Part shown: piece after piece, positions 56,431 to 64,000 of the stretch | How positions within the stretch are numbered: position 1 is the stretch's first letter | Layout: the number at the start of each line of letters is the position of its first letter | Assembly (NCBI GenBank): GCA_947498125.1 | Contig: CANMJH010000001.1 | Coordinates: 372,001-436,000, forward strand | Reading direction: 5' to 3' | DNA: 64,000 bases | DNA from: an uncultured Nioella sp. | Lineage (GTDB): Bacteria > Pseudomonadota > Alphaproteobacteria > Rhodobacterales > Rhodobacteraceae | Notes under the pieces: model-generated | Told to the model about the DNA's origin: nothing | The model's input: the letters and a program-made list of their open reading frames with translations, nothing else | Database searches by the model: none | Translations under genes and position numbers: made by a program

Positions 56431-57855
56431 CTATGGTGCGGGGGTAAACCCGATTTCGGCCTTTGCGCGAATAACATCCTCGCCGCCCAGCTCTTCTATG
56501 CGGCGCCGTTGATCGGCAAACGCAAGCAAGTTGATTTCATCGGGGTCGCAGATCAACCGTAGCTCGGCCTCTAGCTTGGCCTGAATGTTGGCCGTTTCGG
56601 TCCGACCCGAAAGATCGGTGGTCTCACGCGGGTCTTCGGTCAGGTTGAAGATTTGAGGTGGATGGCCAGCATAATAAACCAGCTTCCAGTCGCCCAAGCG
56701 CAGCATGAAGCCGCCCGTATTTGACCCGGCTGCATGATATTCGCTGAATACGGCGCGATCCTTGGGGGGGCTTTGCGCCATGCTGCGCAGATCTGTCCCC
56801 GGTAGGTCATTTTCGCGCGCATCCATTTCAGCGCCTGCACTACTGACAATTGTGGGATAGATATCAACCAGTGACACCGGCGCTGCGCACCGTGTGCCTT
56901 TGTCCATACCCGGGCCGGCCATGATCATTGGGATCGCGGCGGAATCCTCATAAAATACCGATTTCCCCCAAAGCCCGCGATTGCCCATGTTTTCGCCGTG
57001 ATCCGAGGTGTAGATCACCAGAGTATCGTCCTGCACACCAGAGGCAGAAAGCGCATCCAGCACCCGGCCGACATTGTGATCAAGATAGGAACACATTCCG
57101 TAATAGGCCTGAAGCGCGGAGCGCAGCGAGTTTGCGTCGAAGTAATCATCGTAGTTGAAGCAGGTCCGGTAGGCATCGATGCCGGGATGGCTTGGGCGGT
57201 CGGCCGGGTCATATTGATCGGGCATAGGGATCGGCGCGTTCTGATACATATCAAAAAATGCTTTTGGCGCGATGAGCGGGAAATGCGGAATGACAAAAGA
57301 AACATAAAGAACCCAAGGCTTTTCAGGGCTTTGCGGCGCATCTCTCAACCATGCCACCGCCGCGTCGGCGACGCGTTTGTCGAAATCAATATAGCCCGAT
57401 GTGCCGCTGCCTGCCTTATCGGCCATGGCACTTGCGGCCTTGCGGGGCGTTCCGTCTTTGCGCAACAACCCGATAATGTCCCCCTGTCCGTCGGGAACAT
57501 AGATCGGGTGGATGTTGTCGGTGAATCCGCTGTCATCGTCCGAACTGCGATAATGCAGTTTGCCAATCGAGGTCACCTCGTGGCCCGCGCCGCGCAGGGC
57601 GTGATGCCATGTTCGAATGCTGCCGTCATAAGGGTGGGCGTTGTCCCAAAACCGGGTACGGTGCGGGTAATCACCCGTCGCCAAACTGGCGCGTGAGGGC
57701 ACGCAAATGGGCGAGTTGCAATACGCGCTATCGAAGGTCACGCCGCGCGCGGCAAGCGCATCTATGTTGGGCGTCTGGACGATCTGATTGCCATAGCAGC
57801 CAGACATATCGCGGTTATGTTCGTCTGATAAGATGAATAGAACGTTGCTGGCCAT
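56431..57855 (-). CDS. Second sulfatase (formylglycine-dependent), cytoplasmic
   Basis: A 474-residue sulfatase with MASNVLFILSDEHNRDMSGCYG at the start (metal-binding Asp), the formylglycine Cys in NSPICVPSRASLATG (CxPxR), IGKLHYRSS, FVIPHFPLIAP and YTSDHGENMGNRGLWGKSVFYE. It differs strongly from the neighbouring sulfatase, so it is not a recent duplicate. No signal peptide is seen. Start ATG 57855, five bases after the amidohydrolase stop; a start at 57873 (MGLGND) would overlap it. The two sulfatases may remove different sulfate groups of one substrate. Confidence 0.92.
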   Translation of the reverse strand: MASNVLFILSDEHNRDMSGCYGNQIVQTPNIDALAARGVTFDSAYCNSPICVPSRASLATGDYPHRTRFWDNAHPYDGSIRTWHHALRGAGHEVTSIGKLHYRSSDDDSGFTDNIHPIYVPDGQGDIIGLLRKDGTPRKAASAMADKAGSGTSGYIDFDKRVADAAVAWLRDAPQSPEKPWVLYVSFVIPHFPLIAPKAFFDMYQNAPIPMPDQYDPADRPSHPGIDAYRTCFNYDDYFDANSLRSALQAYYGMCSYLDHNVGRVLDALSASGVQDDTLVIYTSDHGENMGNRGLWGKSVFYEDSAAIPMIMAGPGMDKGTRCAAPVSLVDIYPTIVSSAGAEMDARENDLPGTDLRSMAQSPPKDRAVFSEYHAAGSNTGGFMLRLGDWKLVYYAGHPPQIFNLTEDPRETTDLSGRTETANIQAKLEAELRLICDPDEINLLAFADQRRRIEELGGEDVIRAKAEIGFTPAP

Positions 57856-57859
57856 ATCG

Positions 57860-58699
57860 TTACCCAAGCCCATAAACTTTGGCGGCAGTGCCCCCAAAAA
57901 GCATGTCTTTTTCGGCGGCGCTGACCCCGGCATCCTCAACAATTTCCGTTAGCGCGGTTACCCACAGGTCATAGGTGCTCATCAAAGTCATTACCGGCCA
58001 ATTGCTTGAAAAGATTAGCCGCTCGCAGCCAAAATCTTCGATCATTGCTTCGACCCATGGGCGAAGCGTATCAGTTTGCCATTCGACGCCAGCCCGTTCC
58101 ACAAGGCCCGAGACCTTCACATAGGCATTTGTGTCCTGTGCGATCCGTTTCATGTCAGCGCGCCACTGGGTCAGATCCCCCGTCATTACAAAGGGCCGCC
58201 CGCCATGGTTTAGGATCGCTGTCATCTCGGGCACGGCGACAAACAAGTCGCCAATTGTTTTTAGCTGCGTGCAATTTGCCAGAAAATCTACGGGAACATT
58301 TTCAGATGCAATCACCCTGTAGCTTTCCAACATTGCGGGATCAGTAAACCAGCTTGGGTCAAACTCTTTAGGGGGATGGGCGCGAATACCGCAAAGCTTG
58401 GGAATGCCGCGTTGCCGTTCGATCGCGGCGCGTAACGTGTCTCGGTCACTTTCCAGATTAAGCCAGCCAATAACACCCATGATAAACTCGCTCTCGCGGG
58501 CGAGGCGGACCATATATTCCGTCTCTTTTGTGTCTGAAGCGGCCTGCACAATGACAACCCCATCAATACCCGTTGCCACGCAAAGTGGTTCCAGCATTTC
58601 GGGCGTAAAATCATGCTGAAGCCCGCCGATTTTCTTGGCGCTCCAGATGTTGTGGGTGTCGCCAAGTTCCCAAAAATGCACATGCGCGTCGATCTTCAC
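57860..58699 (-). CDS. Amidohydrolase-2 family lactonase-like hydrolase (COG3618)
   Basis: A 279-residue metal-dependent TIM-barrel hydrolase. The HxH motif is IDAHVHFWELGD. Further sites are GVVIVQAASDTKET, the LNHGGRP histidine and the late FSSNWPVM, where the expected Asp position is Asn. Relatives include L-fuconolactonase, L-rhamnonolactonase and pyrone dicarboxylate lactonase. I choose GTG 58699, with AAAGGGA six bases upstream; the ORF's ATG-type start 45 bases earlier lacks one. With sulfatases downstream it would open a lactone from an oxidised (deoxy)sugar. The exact substrate is unknown. Confidence 0.82.
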   Translation of the reverse strand: MKIDAHVHFWELGDTHNIWSAKKIGGLQHDFTPEMLEPLCVATGIDGVVIVQAASDTKETEYMVRLARESEFIMGVIGWLNLESDRDTLRAAIERQRGIPKLCGIRAHPPKEFDPSWFTDPAMLESYRVIASENVPVDFLANCTQLKTIGDLFVAVPEMTAILNHGGRPFVMTGDLTQWRADMKRIAQDTNAYVKVSGLVERAGVEWQTDTLRPWVEAMIEDFGCERLIFSSNWPVMTLMSTYDLWVTALTEIVEDAGVSAAEKDMLFGGTAAKVYGLG

Positions 58700-58801
58700 T
58701 GCGGTCCCTTTCCCAGCAATATTCTGGAAATTGTAGGCGATCACAGGTATTACTGACTAACGCGCATTTAGCCCTCACCGATGAAGGTTAGGAATACCAG
58801 A

Positions 58802-59731
58802 ATGGAAACACGCTATGCCCGTGTCGTCGAAGAAGTTGCAAAGCTGGGCAGTATTCGCGCGGCATCCGAGACCATTGGTTACACACAATCGGCCATCACC
58901 AAGATCCTGCACAGGATTGAAGAGGAGTTCGGAGAGCGTCTTTTTGAACGCCATCCGCGTGGGATGCGGCTCAATGAATTTGGCGAGACGTTTTTGAAGC
59001 ACTCGCTTGCGATCGACAAAGAAATTCGGGATGCAAAGGCTAAAATCGCCGCGTTGAAATCGGGCGAAACCGGGCGGGTCATCTTGGGCACAGCTGCTTG
59101 GTCGACGCAAATACTGCCGGGTATTCTGGCGAAACTTGTTGAAGAGCGACCCCATTTGAAATTCCGGATTGTCGAAAGCAATGCCGGCCATCTGGAGAAA
59201 CTGCTGCTTGAAGGGCGGATTGACCTGTCGATCTCGGCGATGTCGCAACCGATTGATGACAATATTATTGTAGAAAGCATGGGCGAGGTAGTGTTTGGCT
59301 TGGTGACAGCCGTCGATCATCCCCTGACCAAGCTGTCTGAAATCCGCATTAAGGATATCGCGGATTACCGGTGGATCATGGCAGATGGGGATCACCGAAC
59401 CAGGCGGTTCCTGGAACGGCAATTCGCCCATCACGGTCTACCTTGGCGTAGTCCCGACATTGAAATTCTGCCAAGGCAGGCGTTGCTTGAAATTGTCTCG
59501 AAGACAGATTTGATTGCGTATTTGCCGTTGCTCAATGACCCGGAATTCGCGCCGCCCGTTGCAAAGCTGACATGCACAGACCTGCAATGGCGTATTCCCG
59601 CTGGCATGTCTTTTCGTAGGAACCGTCCCGTAACGGCGGCCGGCCGTTTGGTGTTTGAAGAGGTAAAAGAGCAGTTTCGCCTTGCGGCTGCCGATTACAG
59701 CCCGGGTCCGGGTGAGCTGGGTTTAGGCTAA
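58802..59731 (+). CDS. LysR-family regulator of the sulfatase/TctABC region
   Basis: A 309-residue LysR protein with winged helix METRYARVVEEVAKLGSIRAASETIGYTQSAITKILHRIEEEFG (starting at METR) and a full effector domain. Start ATG 58802 has AGGA nine bases upstream; an in-frame ATG at 58781 precedes that site. It is divergent from the amidohydrolase-sulfatase genes (102-bp gap containing TTC-TG-GAA-type symmetry near 58720) and overlaps the tctA stop tail-to-tail by nine bases. It probably controls one or both flanking operons. Confidence 0.88.
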   Translation: METRYARVVEEVAKLGSIRAASETIGYTQSAITKILHRIEEEFGERLFERHPRGMRLNEFGETFLKHSLAIDKEIRDAKAKIAALKSGETGRVILGTAAWSTQILPGILAKLVEERPHLKFRIVESNAGHLEKLLLEGRIDLSISAMSQPIDDNIIVESMGEVVFGLVTAVDHPLTKLSEIRIKDIADYRWIMADGDHRTRRFLERQFAHHGLPWRSPDIEILPRQALLEIVSKTDLIAYLPLLNDPEFAPPVAKLTCTDLQWRIPAGMSFRRNRPVTAAGRLVFEEVKEQFRLAAADYSPGPGELGLG

Positions 59732-61213
59732 CGGTTTAGACCGGCGCAGAATGCGCGTTAAGAGCGGCAAAACCACAAAAAGCGCAATCAAACATAGAAC
59801 CGAAACCGTAATAGGCCGTGTCTGGACATAGCTGAACAGATCACCTTGCGAGATTAGGATGGTCCGCCGGAAATTGGACTCGAAAATCGGGCCTAATACG
59901 AAGCCAATGACCAGCGGGGCTAAGGGAAAGTTTGCTTTCCGCAAGCCATAGCCAAGCAAGCCAAACACGATAAGAAGCCATAGGTCGCTGATTTGGCGGG
60001 CAACCGAATAGGTGCCCACGAGGCTGATCATCAGAACGCCTGCCATTATGCTCCATTGCGGCAGCTTAAGAACGCGGACAACGCCTTTGATGAACAAAAG
60101 GCCCAGTGGTAGTAACAAGATCGCGCCGATCAGGAAGATTAGAAAAATGCCTTGGGCGACGTCTGCGTTTTGCAGGAATAATTGCGGGCCGGGCTGAACG
60201 CCTTGGATCATTAAACCGCCCATCAGGACGGCAACAATTGGATCGCCGGGGATGCTGAGCGACATCATCGGGATCAGGGCGCCGCCGGTCACGGCAGAGT
60301 TTGCCGTCTCAGATGCGATGACGCCGTCCGGGTTGCCTTCGCCAAATTCGGGGTCCTGTGTTTTGCGAAAAGACATGGCCATACGGTAGCTGAGGAAGGA
60401 CGCGGTGACGCCTCCTATCCCCGGGATAATCCCGACGAACACCCCAGTGAGCGCTGAGCGGACATAGTTGATTGGGCGCGAGACGAGGCTGGAAAACGCC
60501 CTTGCTGAGGCCGAAGCGCCGGTATCTTCGTCAGAGGCGCGTAATGGCTTTTCGACCTGCATCAACACTTCGGAAATGCCAAAGAGCCCAACCAAAAGCG
60601 GCACCAATGCAATGCCTGCATCCAAATAGGTGGAGCCGAAGGAAAACCGCTGAACCCCTGTCACCGGATCAAGGCCGATCGTAGCGACAAAAAGCCCCAA
60701 AAACCCCATAGCCCAACCCTTCATCGGCGAACTGCCCGACAGGGCTCCGAGGGCCGTAAGGCCAAGTAGGGCAAAAGCCGCAGTTTCTGCCGGTCCAAAC
60801 CTCAGTGCAATCGCGGCCAGTTGTGGGGCAACCGCAATCAGAACAAGCGCGCTGACCACCCCACCAAAGGTTGAGCCGATGGTTGAAAGTGTCACCGCCT
60901 CGGATGCGCGACCTGCCAACGCCATAGGCCGAGCATCCAACATGGTCGCCGCCGCCATTGGCGTGCCGGGGATGCCGATCATCGTGGCGGCCACAGCACC
61001 GCCATAGGATCCACCTTGGTAGATCCCGATCAGCAACGCCATCGCGGCGACGGGTTCTGCGTAATAGGTGAAAGGGATCGCCATGATGACGCCGATAAGC
61101 GGGCCCACACCGGGAAGGGCGCCGACAATGATACCAATCGCCAAACCAAGGGTCAGAAATGCAAGCTCGTGAACTCCAATGAGATCTGTTGCGATTTGAA
61201 ACAGTTCAATCAC
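59723..61213 (-). CDS. tctA: Tripartite tricarboxylate transporter, large membrane subunit TctA
   Basis: A 496-residue permease with about eleven to twelve transmembrane segments and the TctA motifs GALPGVGPLIGVIMAIPFTY, IGIPGTPMAAATMLDARPMA, GIIPGIGGVTASFLSY and LSIPGDPIVAVLMGGLMIQG. It forms a Na+/H+-coupled importer with TctB and the binding protein TctC. I begin at GTG 61213, two bases after tctB; the frame is open further but overlaps tctB with unlike sequence. The transported compound is not citrate by necessity. Confidence 0.92.
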   Translation of the reverse strand: MIELFQIATDLIGVHELAFLTLGLAIGIIVGALPGVGPLIGVIMAIPFTYYAEPVAAMALLIGIYQGGSYGGAVAATMIGIPGTPMAAATMLDARPMALAGRASEAVTLSTIGSTFGGVVSALVLIAVAPQLAAIALRFGPAETAAFALLGLTALGALSGSSPMKGWAMGFLGLFVATIGLDPVTGVQRFSFGSTYLDAGIALVPLLVGLFGISEVLMQVEKPLRASDEDTGASASARAFSSLVSRPINYVRSALTGVFVGIIPGIGGVTASFLSYRMAMSFRKTQDPEFGEGNPDGVIASETANSAVTGGALIPMMSLSIPGDPIVAVLMGGLMIQGVQPGPQLFLQNADVAQGIFLIFLIGAILLLPLGLLFIKGVVRVLKLPQWSIMAGVLMISLVGTYSVARQISDLWLLIVFGLLGYGLRKANFPLAPLVIGFVLGPIFESNFRRTILISQGDLFSYVQTRPITVSVLCLIALFVVLPLLTRILRRSKPLA

Positions 61214-61215
61214 GA

Positions 61216-61713
61216 TCAAAGCACCGCATCTATGCCTAAAATGCCTTCGGGCAGAACGGTCGATAACCCGTAGCGAAAGATCACCAGACAAACCGCCGTC
61301 AGGATGAGCGATACAATCAGCGCACGAAATATCTTTTTGGCGCCGCATAAGACGGCAACACCGGTCAATAGCGGTATCATGGTAAGGATGTAGCCAACGC
61401 ATTCAAACGCGATAGCAAAGACAACCAGCGCCGCAAATAACAGGGCAGGGCGGGCCGTAGCTTTGTCGAGCACCGGGGGGGCGTCAGGCCGGGAGCGTTT
61501 ATCCTGAAAGATAACCCGTAGCTGGTTGATGCCAACAATCGAGATAAAGGCGAGAAAGACCACAAGGATAATACGCGGATAAGCGCGCGGCCCCGAGAAC
61601 GTCTCAAGATCTGAACTGAATGCCAAATCAATCAAACTCGTGAAATAGAGGCCCAACAGGCCCAACAAGATAAGACCAAGAGTGATGGCAAATTCGCTTC
61701 GTTGGGTTGTCAT
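61216..61713 (-). CDS. tctB: Tripartite tricarboxylate transporter, small membrane subunit TctB
   Basis: A 165-residue protein with four transmembrane segments (about 10-28, 47-66, 90-107, 115-150) and the FSGPRAYPRIILVVFLA segment typical of TctB. It pairs with TctA, whose gene follows after two bases. It is separated from tctC by a terminator-like hairpin. Confidence 0.88.
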   Translation of the reverse strand: MTTQRSEFAITLGLILLGLLGLYFTSLIDLAFSSDLETFSGPRAYPRIILVVFLAFISIVGINQLRVIFQDKRSRPDAPPVLDKATARPALLFAALVVFAIAFECVGYILTMIPLLTGVAVLCGAKKIFRALIVSLILTAVCLVIFRYGLSTVLPEGILGIDAVL

Positions 61714-61764
61714 TCTGCCTGCCTCCCGCGTCAGTCCTGTGTAAGGCTCGCACTCACTGATAAA

Positions 61765-61795
61765 AAAATCCAGCGTCAGCGCGACGCTGGATTTT
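61765..61795 (-). terminator. Terminator/attenuator hairpin between tctC and tctB
   Basis: AAAATCCAGCGTC pairs perfectly with GACGCTGGATTTT (13 bp) around AGCGC. On the minus strand it is followed by a run of T. It lies 27 bp after the tctC stop, so part of the transcripts should end there, giving more binding protein than permease. Confidence 0.85.
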
Positions 61796-61821
61796 CTTCG
61801 CCTGTTTACGTTAGTCTCAAA

Positions 61822-62808
61822 TTAATTGCCGGACCCCAGAATGCTCTGGACATGTGGGGCCAAAAGGATTTCGGATTCCGCCCACATCTCCTGAAAATCG
61901 CCCGGCGGAATGTAAGAGATCATCGCCCCCACATTTCCTTCAAGCTCAGATGCAAGTGCGTCACCTGTCAGCACCGCGCCAAAAGCGTCTTGCAGGCGCA
62001 TTACCACATCGTCCGGGGTGCCCGACAATGCAGCCAGACCGCCCCAGCCAAAAGCGTTGCCACCCCAGCCAACCGGATATCCCATCTCTGCAGCAGACGG
62101 CAGATCGGGATCAATCGGGTGACGCTCATCCGTCAGAAGGCCAAGATGTTTGATTTGGCCCCCAAAGGCGTTGATTAGCGGAACAACAGCCACAGATGCA
62201 TCAAGTGTTCCGTTCAAGAGCCCCGTGACATTGTCGCCGCCACAGCCACCCGAGAATGGGATTGGGTTATAGGGAATATCTGCGACGGTCATGAATTGCT
62301 CGCCAATCAGGCGCGGCACGGATTGGGGGGCGCATACACCAAAATTCAGTGTGCGGCCCTGGGCCTCCGCCCATTCAATAAATTCCGCGATGTCATTGGC
62401 GGGGTGATTAGCGGCTACTGTCAATGTAAAGGGAATGGCAAAGACACCCGCGACAGCCACGAAGTCATCGTTGGAATATGGCAGATCAGGATTAAAGAGC
62501 CGTGCGCTGACTTGCGCCGCTACCCAGTTGCTGACCAGTGTATAGCCGTCTGCCTCGGCTGAAATGGCCGTTGCAAGCGCGACGGTTCCACCAGCGCCCG
62601 TTACATTATTGATTACAACAGGCTGGCCCAGTTCATCCGAGACCAATTCCCCAATGGTGCGCATGGCAACCGAGGTTGGGTCTGCGGCGGGCCATGGATA
62701 AATGATGGTAATCGGCCGGTCGGGCCAATCGGCAAACGCAGGAGCCGCAAAAAGCACTGCCATCGACGCTGCGATGCCAAGCGTCACAGTCTTGAGCATT
62801 CTAGTCAT
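61822..62808 (-). CDS. tctC: Tripartite tricarboxylate transporter substrate-binding protein TctC
   Basis: A 328-residue Bug-family binding protein. The signal peptide (MTRMLKTVTLGIAASMAVLFAAPAFA) is cleaved before DWPDRPITIIYPWPA. The Bug signature VINNVTGAGGTVALA and the central FGVCAPQSVPRLIGEQF are visible. Start ATG 62808 has GGGAGGA upstream. It captures an anionic or polar solute for TctAB. A cysteine-rich patch (FSGGCGGDN) is unusual for the family. Its ligand may be the sulfated compound acted on by the adjacent sulfatases (inference). Confidence 0.9.
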   Translation of the reverse strand: MTRMLKTVTLGIAASMAVLFAAPAFADWPDRPITIIYPWPAADPTSVAMRTIGELVSDELGQPVVINNVTGAGGTVALATAISAEADGYTLVSNWVAAQVSARLFNPDLPYSNDDFVAVAGVFAIPFTLTVAANHPANDIAEFIEWAEAQGRTLNFGVCAPQSVPRLIGEQFMTVADIPYNPIPFSGGCGGDNVTGLLNGTLDASVAVVPLINAFGGQIKHLGLLTDERHPIDPDLPSAAEMGYPVGWGGNAFGWGGLAALSGTPDDVVMRLQDAFGAVLTGDALASELEGNVGAMISYIPPGDFQEMWAESEILLAPHVQSILGSGN

Positions 62809-62917
62809 GATTTCCTCCCAAGTGACCGTATTTTGATATGGGTGTTGGCCCACATCACTGATCCTTGGGAAAACTCTAATACAGACTACTGTCCATACCA
62901 GACACAATAGGGGGCCG

Positions 62918-62940
62918 ATCAATTCCCATTTGGAATTGAT
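62918..62940. promoter_or_regulatory. 23-bp inverted repeat upstream of tctC
   Basis: ATCAATTCC and GGAATTGAT form a perfect 9-bp inverted repeat with a five-base spacer, 110 bp upstream of the tctC start. It is a likely operator; its sequence differs from the TGAGCG sites of the two-component region. The rest of the 243-bp gap shows nothing clear. Confidence 0.6.
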
Positions 62941-63051
62941 AGGGGAGATCTGCGTCTGCGACCCGAAGACGGCAAGCCAGCATTCTGCATAGGGACACCG
63001 CCCAAGATGCTATTTCCGGAAAATCGCGGCGTCGCGTAATGCGATTAGCGC

Positions 63052-64000
63052 CTAACAAGGAGGCAGGGTTACTGGATTGCCAATCTTTGATGAGGCCTCA
63101 ATTGCCGCGATCAGCTGATGTGACACCAACGCCTCGCGCCCTGTGACCATGGGTTTTCTTCCATGATGGACGGCCTCGACAAAATCCTCAATGACGGCTT
63201 GATGCCATTCGTGTTTTCCTCCCAGCACAGGGCGCACAGTCCGTGGGTCGTGGTCTTTTGCCTCGATAATTGTTCGTCCATCTCGCCAGCTGACTTCAAG
63301 AGCATCTTTGTCCATTTTCAGACTACCATTCTCGAAATGAAGCCGGATGATCTCGGTTCGGTGGGGATACATTGCTGTACTCGCGATGAAAGACCCGACC
63401 GCGCCACACGCGAAGCGCAAACCGGCGACTGCGAAATCCTCGGCTTCCATATTGTGCAGCGCCGTGGTCGCGGTCATGGCCTGAACACTTTCGACAGGGC
63501 CGGTTAAGCTAAGTGCGAGGTCGATCGAGTGGATGGCATTGGTGATCATGACGCCGCCGCCATCGCGGGCATAGGTGCCTCGGCCAAGCTCATCATAATA
63601 GGATTGATCGCGCCAAAGCGGCACGGCGATTTCAACGAGACCTAGTTTTCCGAGCGCGCCGCTTGCCACATGCCGGGCTGCCGCCATAGATGGCGCGCGC
63701 ATCCGATGTTGAAATAAAACGCCTAGGCAAACTTGCTCGCGTTCACAAATTTCGACGACTTCAAGGGCTTCTTCGGGGGTTCGACCAAGCGGTTTTTCCA
63801 GAAGAATATGCGTTCCGGCGCGTGCCAGCTCTTCTATGATCTCTTTTCGAACGCTGGGCGGCGTGGCGACAATAGCCACTGGGATATCTGGGTCGTTTGC
63901 AACGGCGGTCAGATCAGACGAGAATTCCGGGGCAGGGCCTTCGTAAAACTCCTTAAGGTAGAGGGCCTTTTCGGGATGCCGCGAAACGATGGTCTTGAGC
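63052..64000 (-). CDS. Gfo/Idh/MocA family dehydrogenase, N-terminus outside window
   Basis: An open frame continues to the window end. About 316 residues are visible, covering the later Rossmann part (AIVATPPSVRKEIIEEL), the lysine motif LLEKPLGRTPEEAL, and the catalytic block YARDGGGVMITNAIHSIDLALSL with its His-Asp pair. The first GxGxxG strand is missing. It oxidises a sugar or cyclitol with NAD(P). On the same strand as tctCBA, it probably acts on the imported compound, upstream in the same pathway as the lactonase-like hydrolase. The substrate is unknown. Confidence 0.9.
   Translation of the reverse strand, partial: LKTIVSRHPEKALYLKEFYEGPAPEFSSDLTAVANDPDIPVAIVATPPSVRKEIIEELARAGTHILLEKPLGRTPEEALEVVEICEREQVCLGVLFQHRMRAPSMAAARHVASGALGKLGLVEIAVPLWRDQSYYDELGRGTYARDGGGVMITNAIHSIDLALSLTGPVESVQAMTATTALHNMEAEDFAVAGLRFACGAVGSFIASTAMYPHRTEIIRLHFENGSLKMDKDALEVSWRDGRTIIEAKDHDPRTVRPVLGGKHEWHQAVIEDFVEAVHHGRKPMVTGREALVSHQLIAAIEASSKIGNPVTLPPC

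Noticed and set aside
54862-57855. Two adjacent sulfatase genes as a recent tandem duplication
   Set aside because: They share only family motifs; lengths, loops and formylglycine contexts (CQPAR versus CVPSR) differ strongly.

Overview
The window looks like a stretch of chromosome from a Rhodobacterales (Roseobacter-group) alphaproteobacterium. This rests on the order gltX-gltA next to comEC-lexA-moeA-moaC-trpC, a Fur-type regulator of the Mur subgroup, an LdtR-type MarR regulator, abundant solute-binding-protein transporters, and a GTTC-N7-GTTC type SOS box at lexA. No rRNA, tRNA, CRISPR array, insertion sequence or phage gene was seen. No gene-free gap exceeds 300 bases.

Layout. (1) 1-8365: acyl-CoA catabolism. 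A truncated aldehyde dehydrogenase, a thiolase, a hydratase/dehydrogenase fusion and an APH-like kinase form a tightly coupled operon. A divergent LysR gene / glutaryl-CoA dehydrogenase / glutarate CoA-transferase set follows. Together they could carry glutarate semialdehyde to acetyl-CoA. (2) 8527-16764: an EamA transporter, Fur/Mur, a Na+/H+ antiporter, SelO, a nucleoside hydrolase, citrate synthase and GltX. (3) 16831-29917: housekeeping genes comEC, lexA, moeA, moaC, trpC, ung, trpD, trpG, yibQ, a J-domain protein, an aspartate aminotransferase, sdhE and ldtR. (4) 30122-38149: a LacI-regulated inositol locus with an IolI-like TIM barrel, a FrcBCA-like ABC transporter, iolG and iolD. Stem-loops sit in its long intercistronic gaps. 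(5) 38191-42535: a LysR gene divergent from hmgA-maiA-fahA (homogentisate to fumarate and acetoacetate).

(6) 42747-54650 is the most interesting part. A LivJHMGF-type transporter is followed in the same operon by an iron-dependent alcohol dehydrogenase and a succinate-semialdehyde dehydrogenase. Just upstream is an overlapping operon of sensor kinase, NtrC-like regulator and a second periplasmic binding protein. The same perfect inverted repeat, TGAGCG-N5-CGCTCA, occurs once before the kinase and twice before the transporter. The regulator has lost the GAFTGA loop used to contact sigma-54. I infer a self-contained sensing, uptake and oxidation system for a small hydroxy acid; 4-hydroxybutyrate is my best guess.

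(7) 54862-64000: two formylglycine-type sulfatases without signal peptides, a COG3618 lactonase-like amidohydrolase, a LysR regulator, a tripartite tricarboxylate transporter (TctABC) and a truncated Gfo/Idh/MocA dehydrogenase. This looks like a locus for taking up and desulfating a small sulfated compound.
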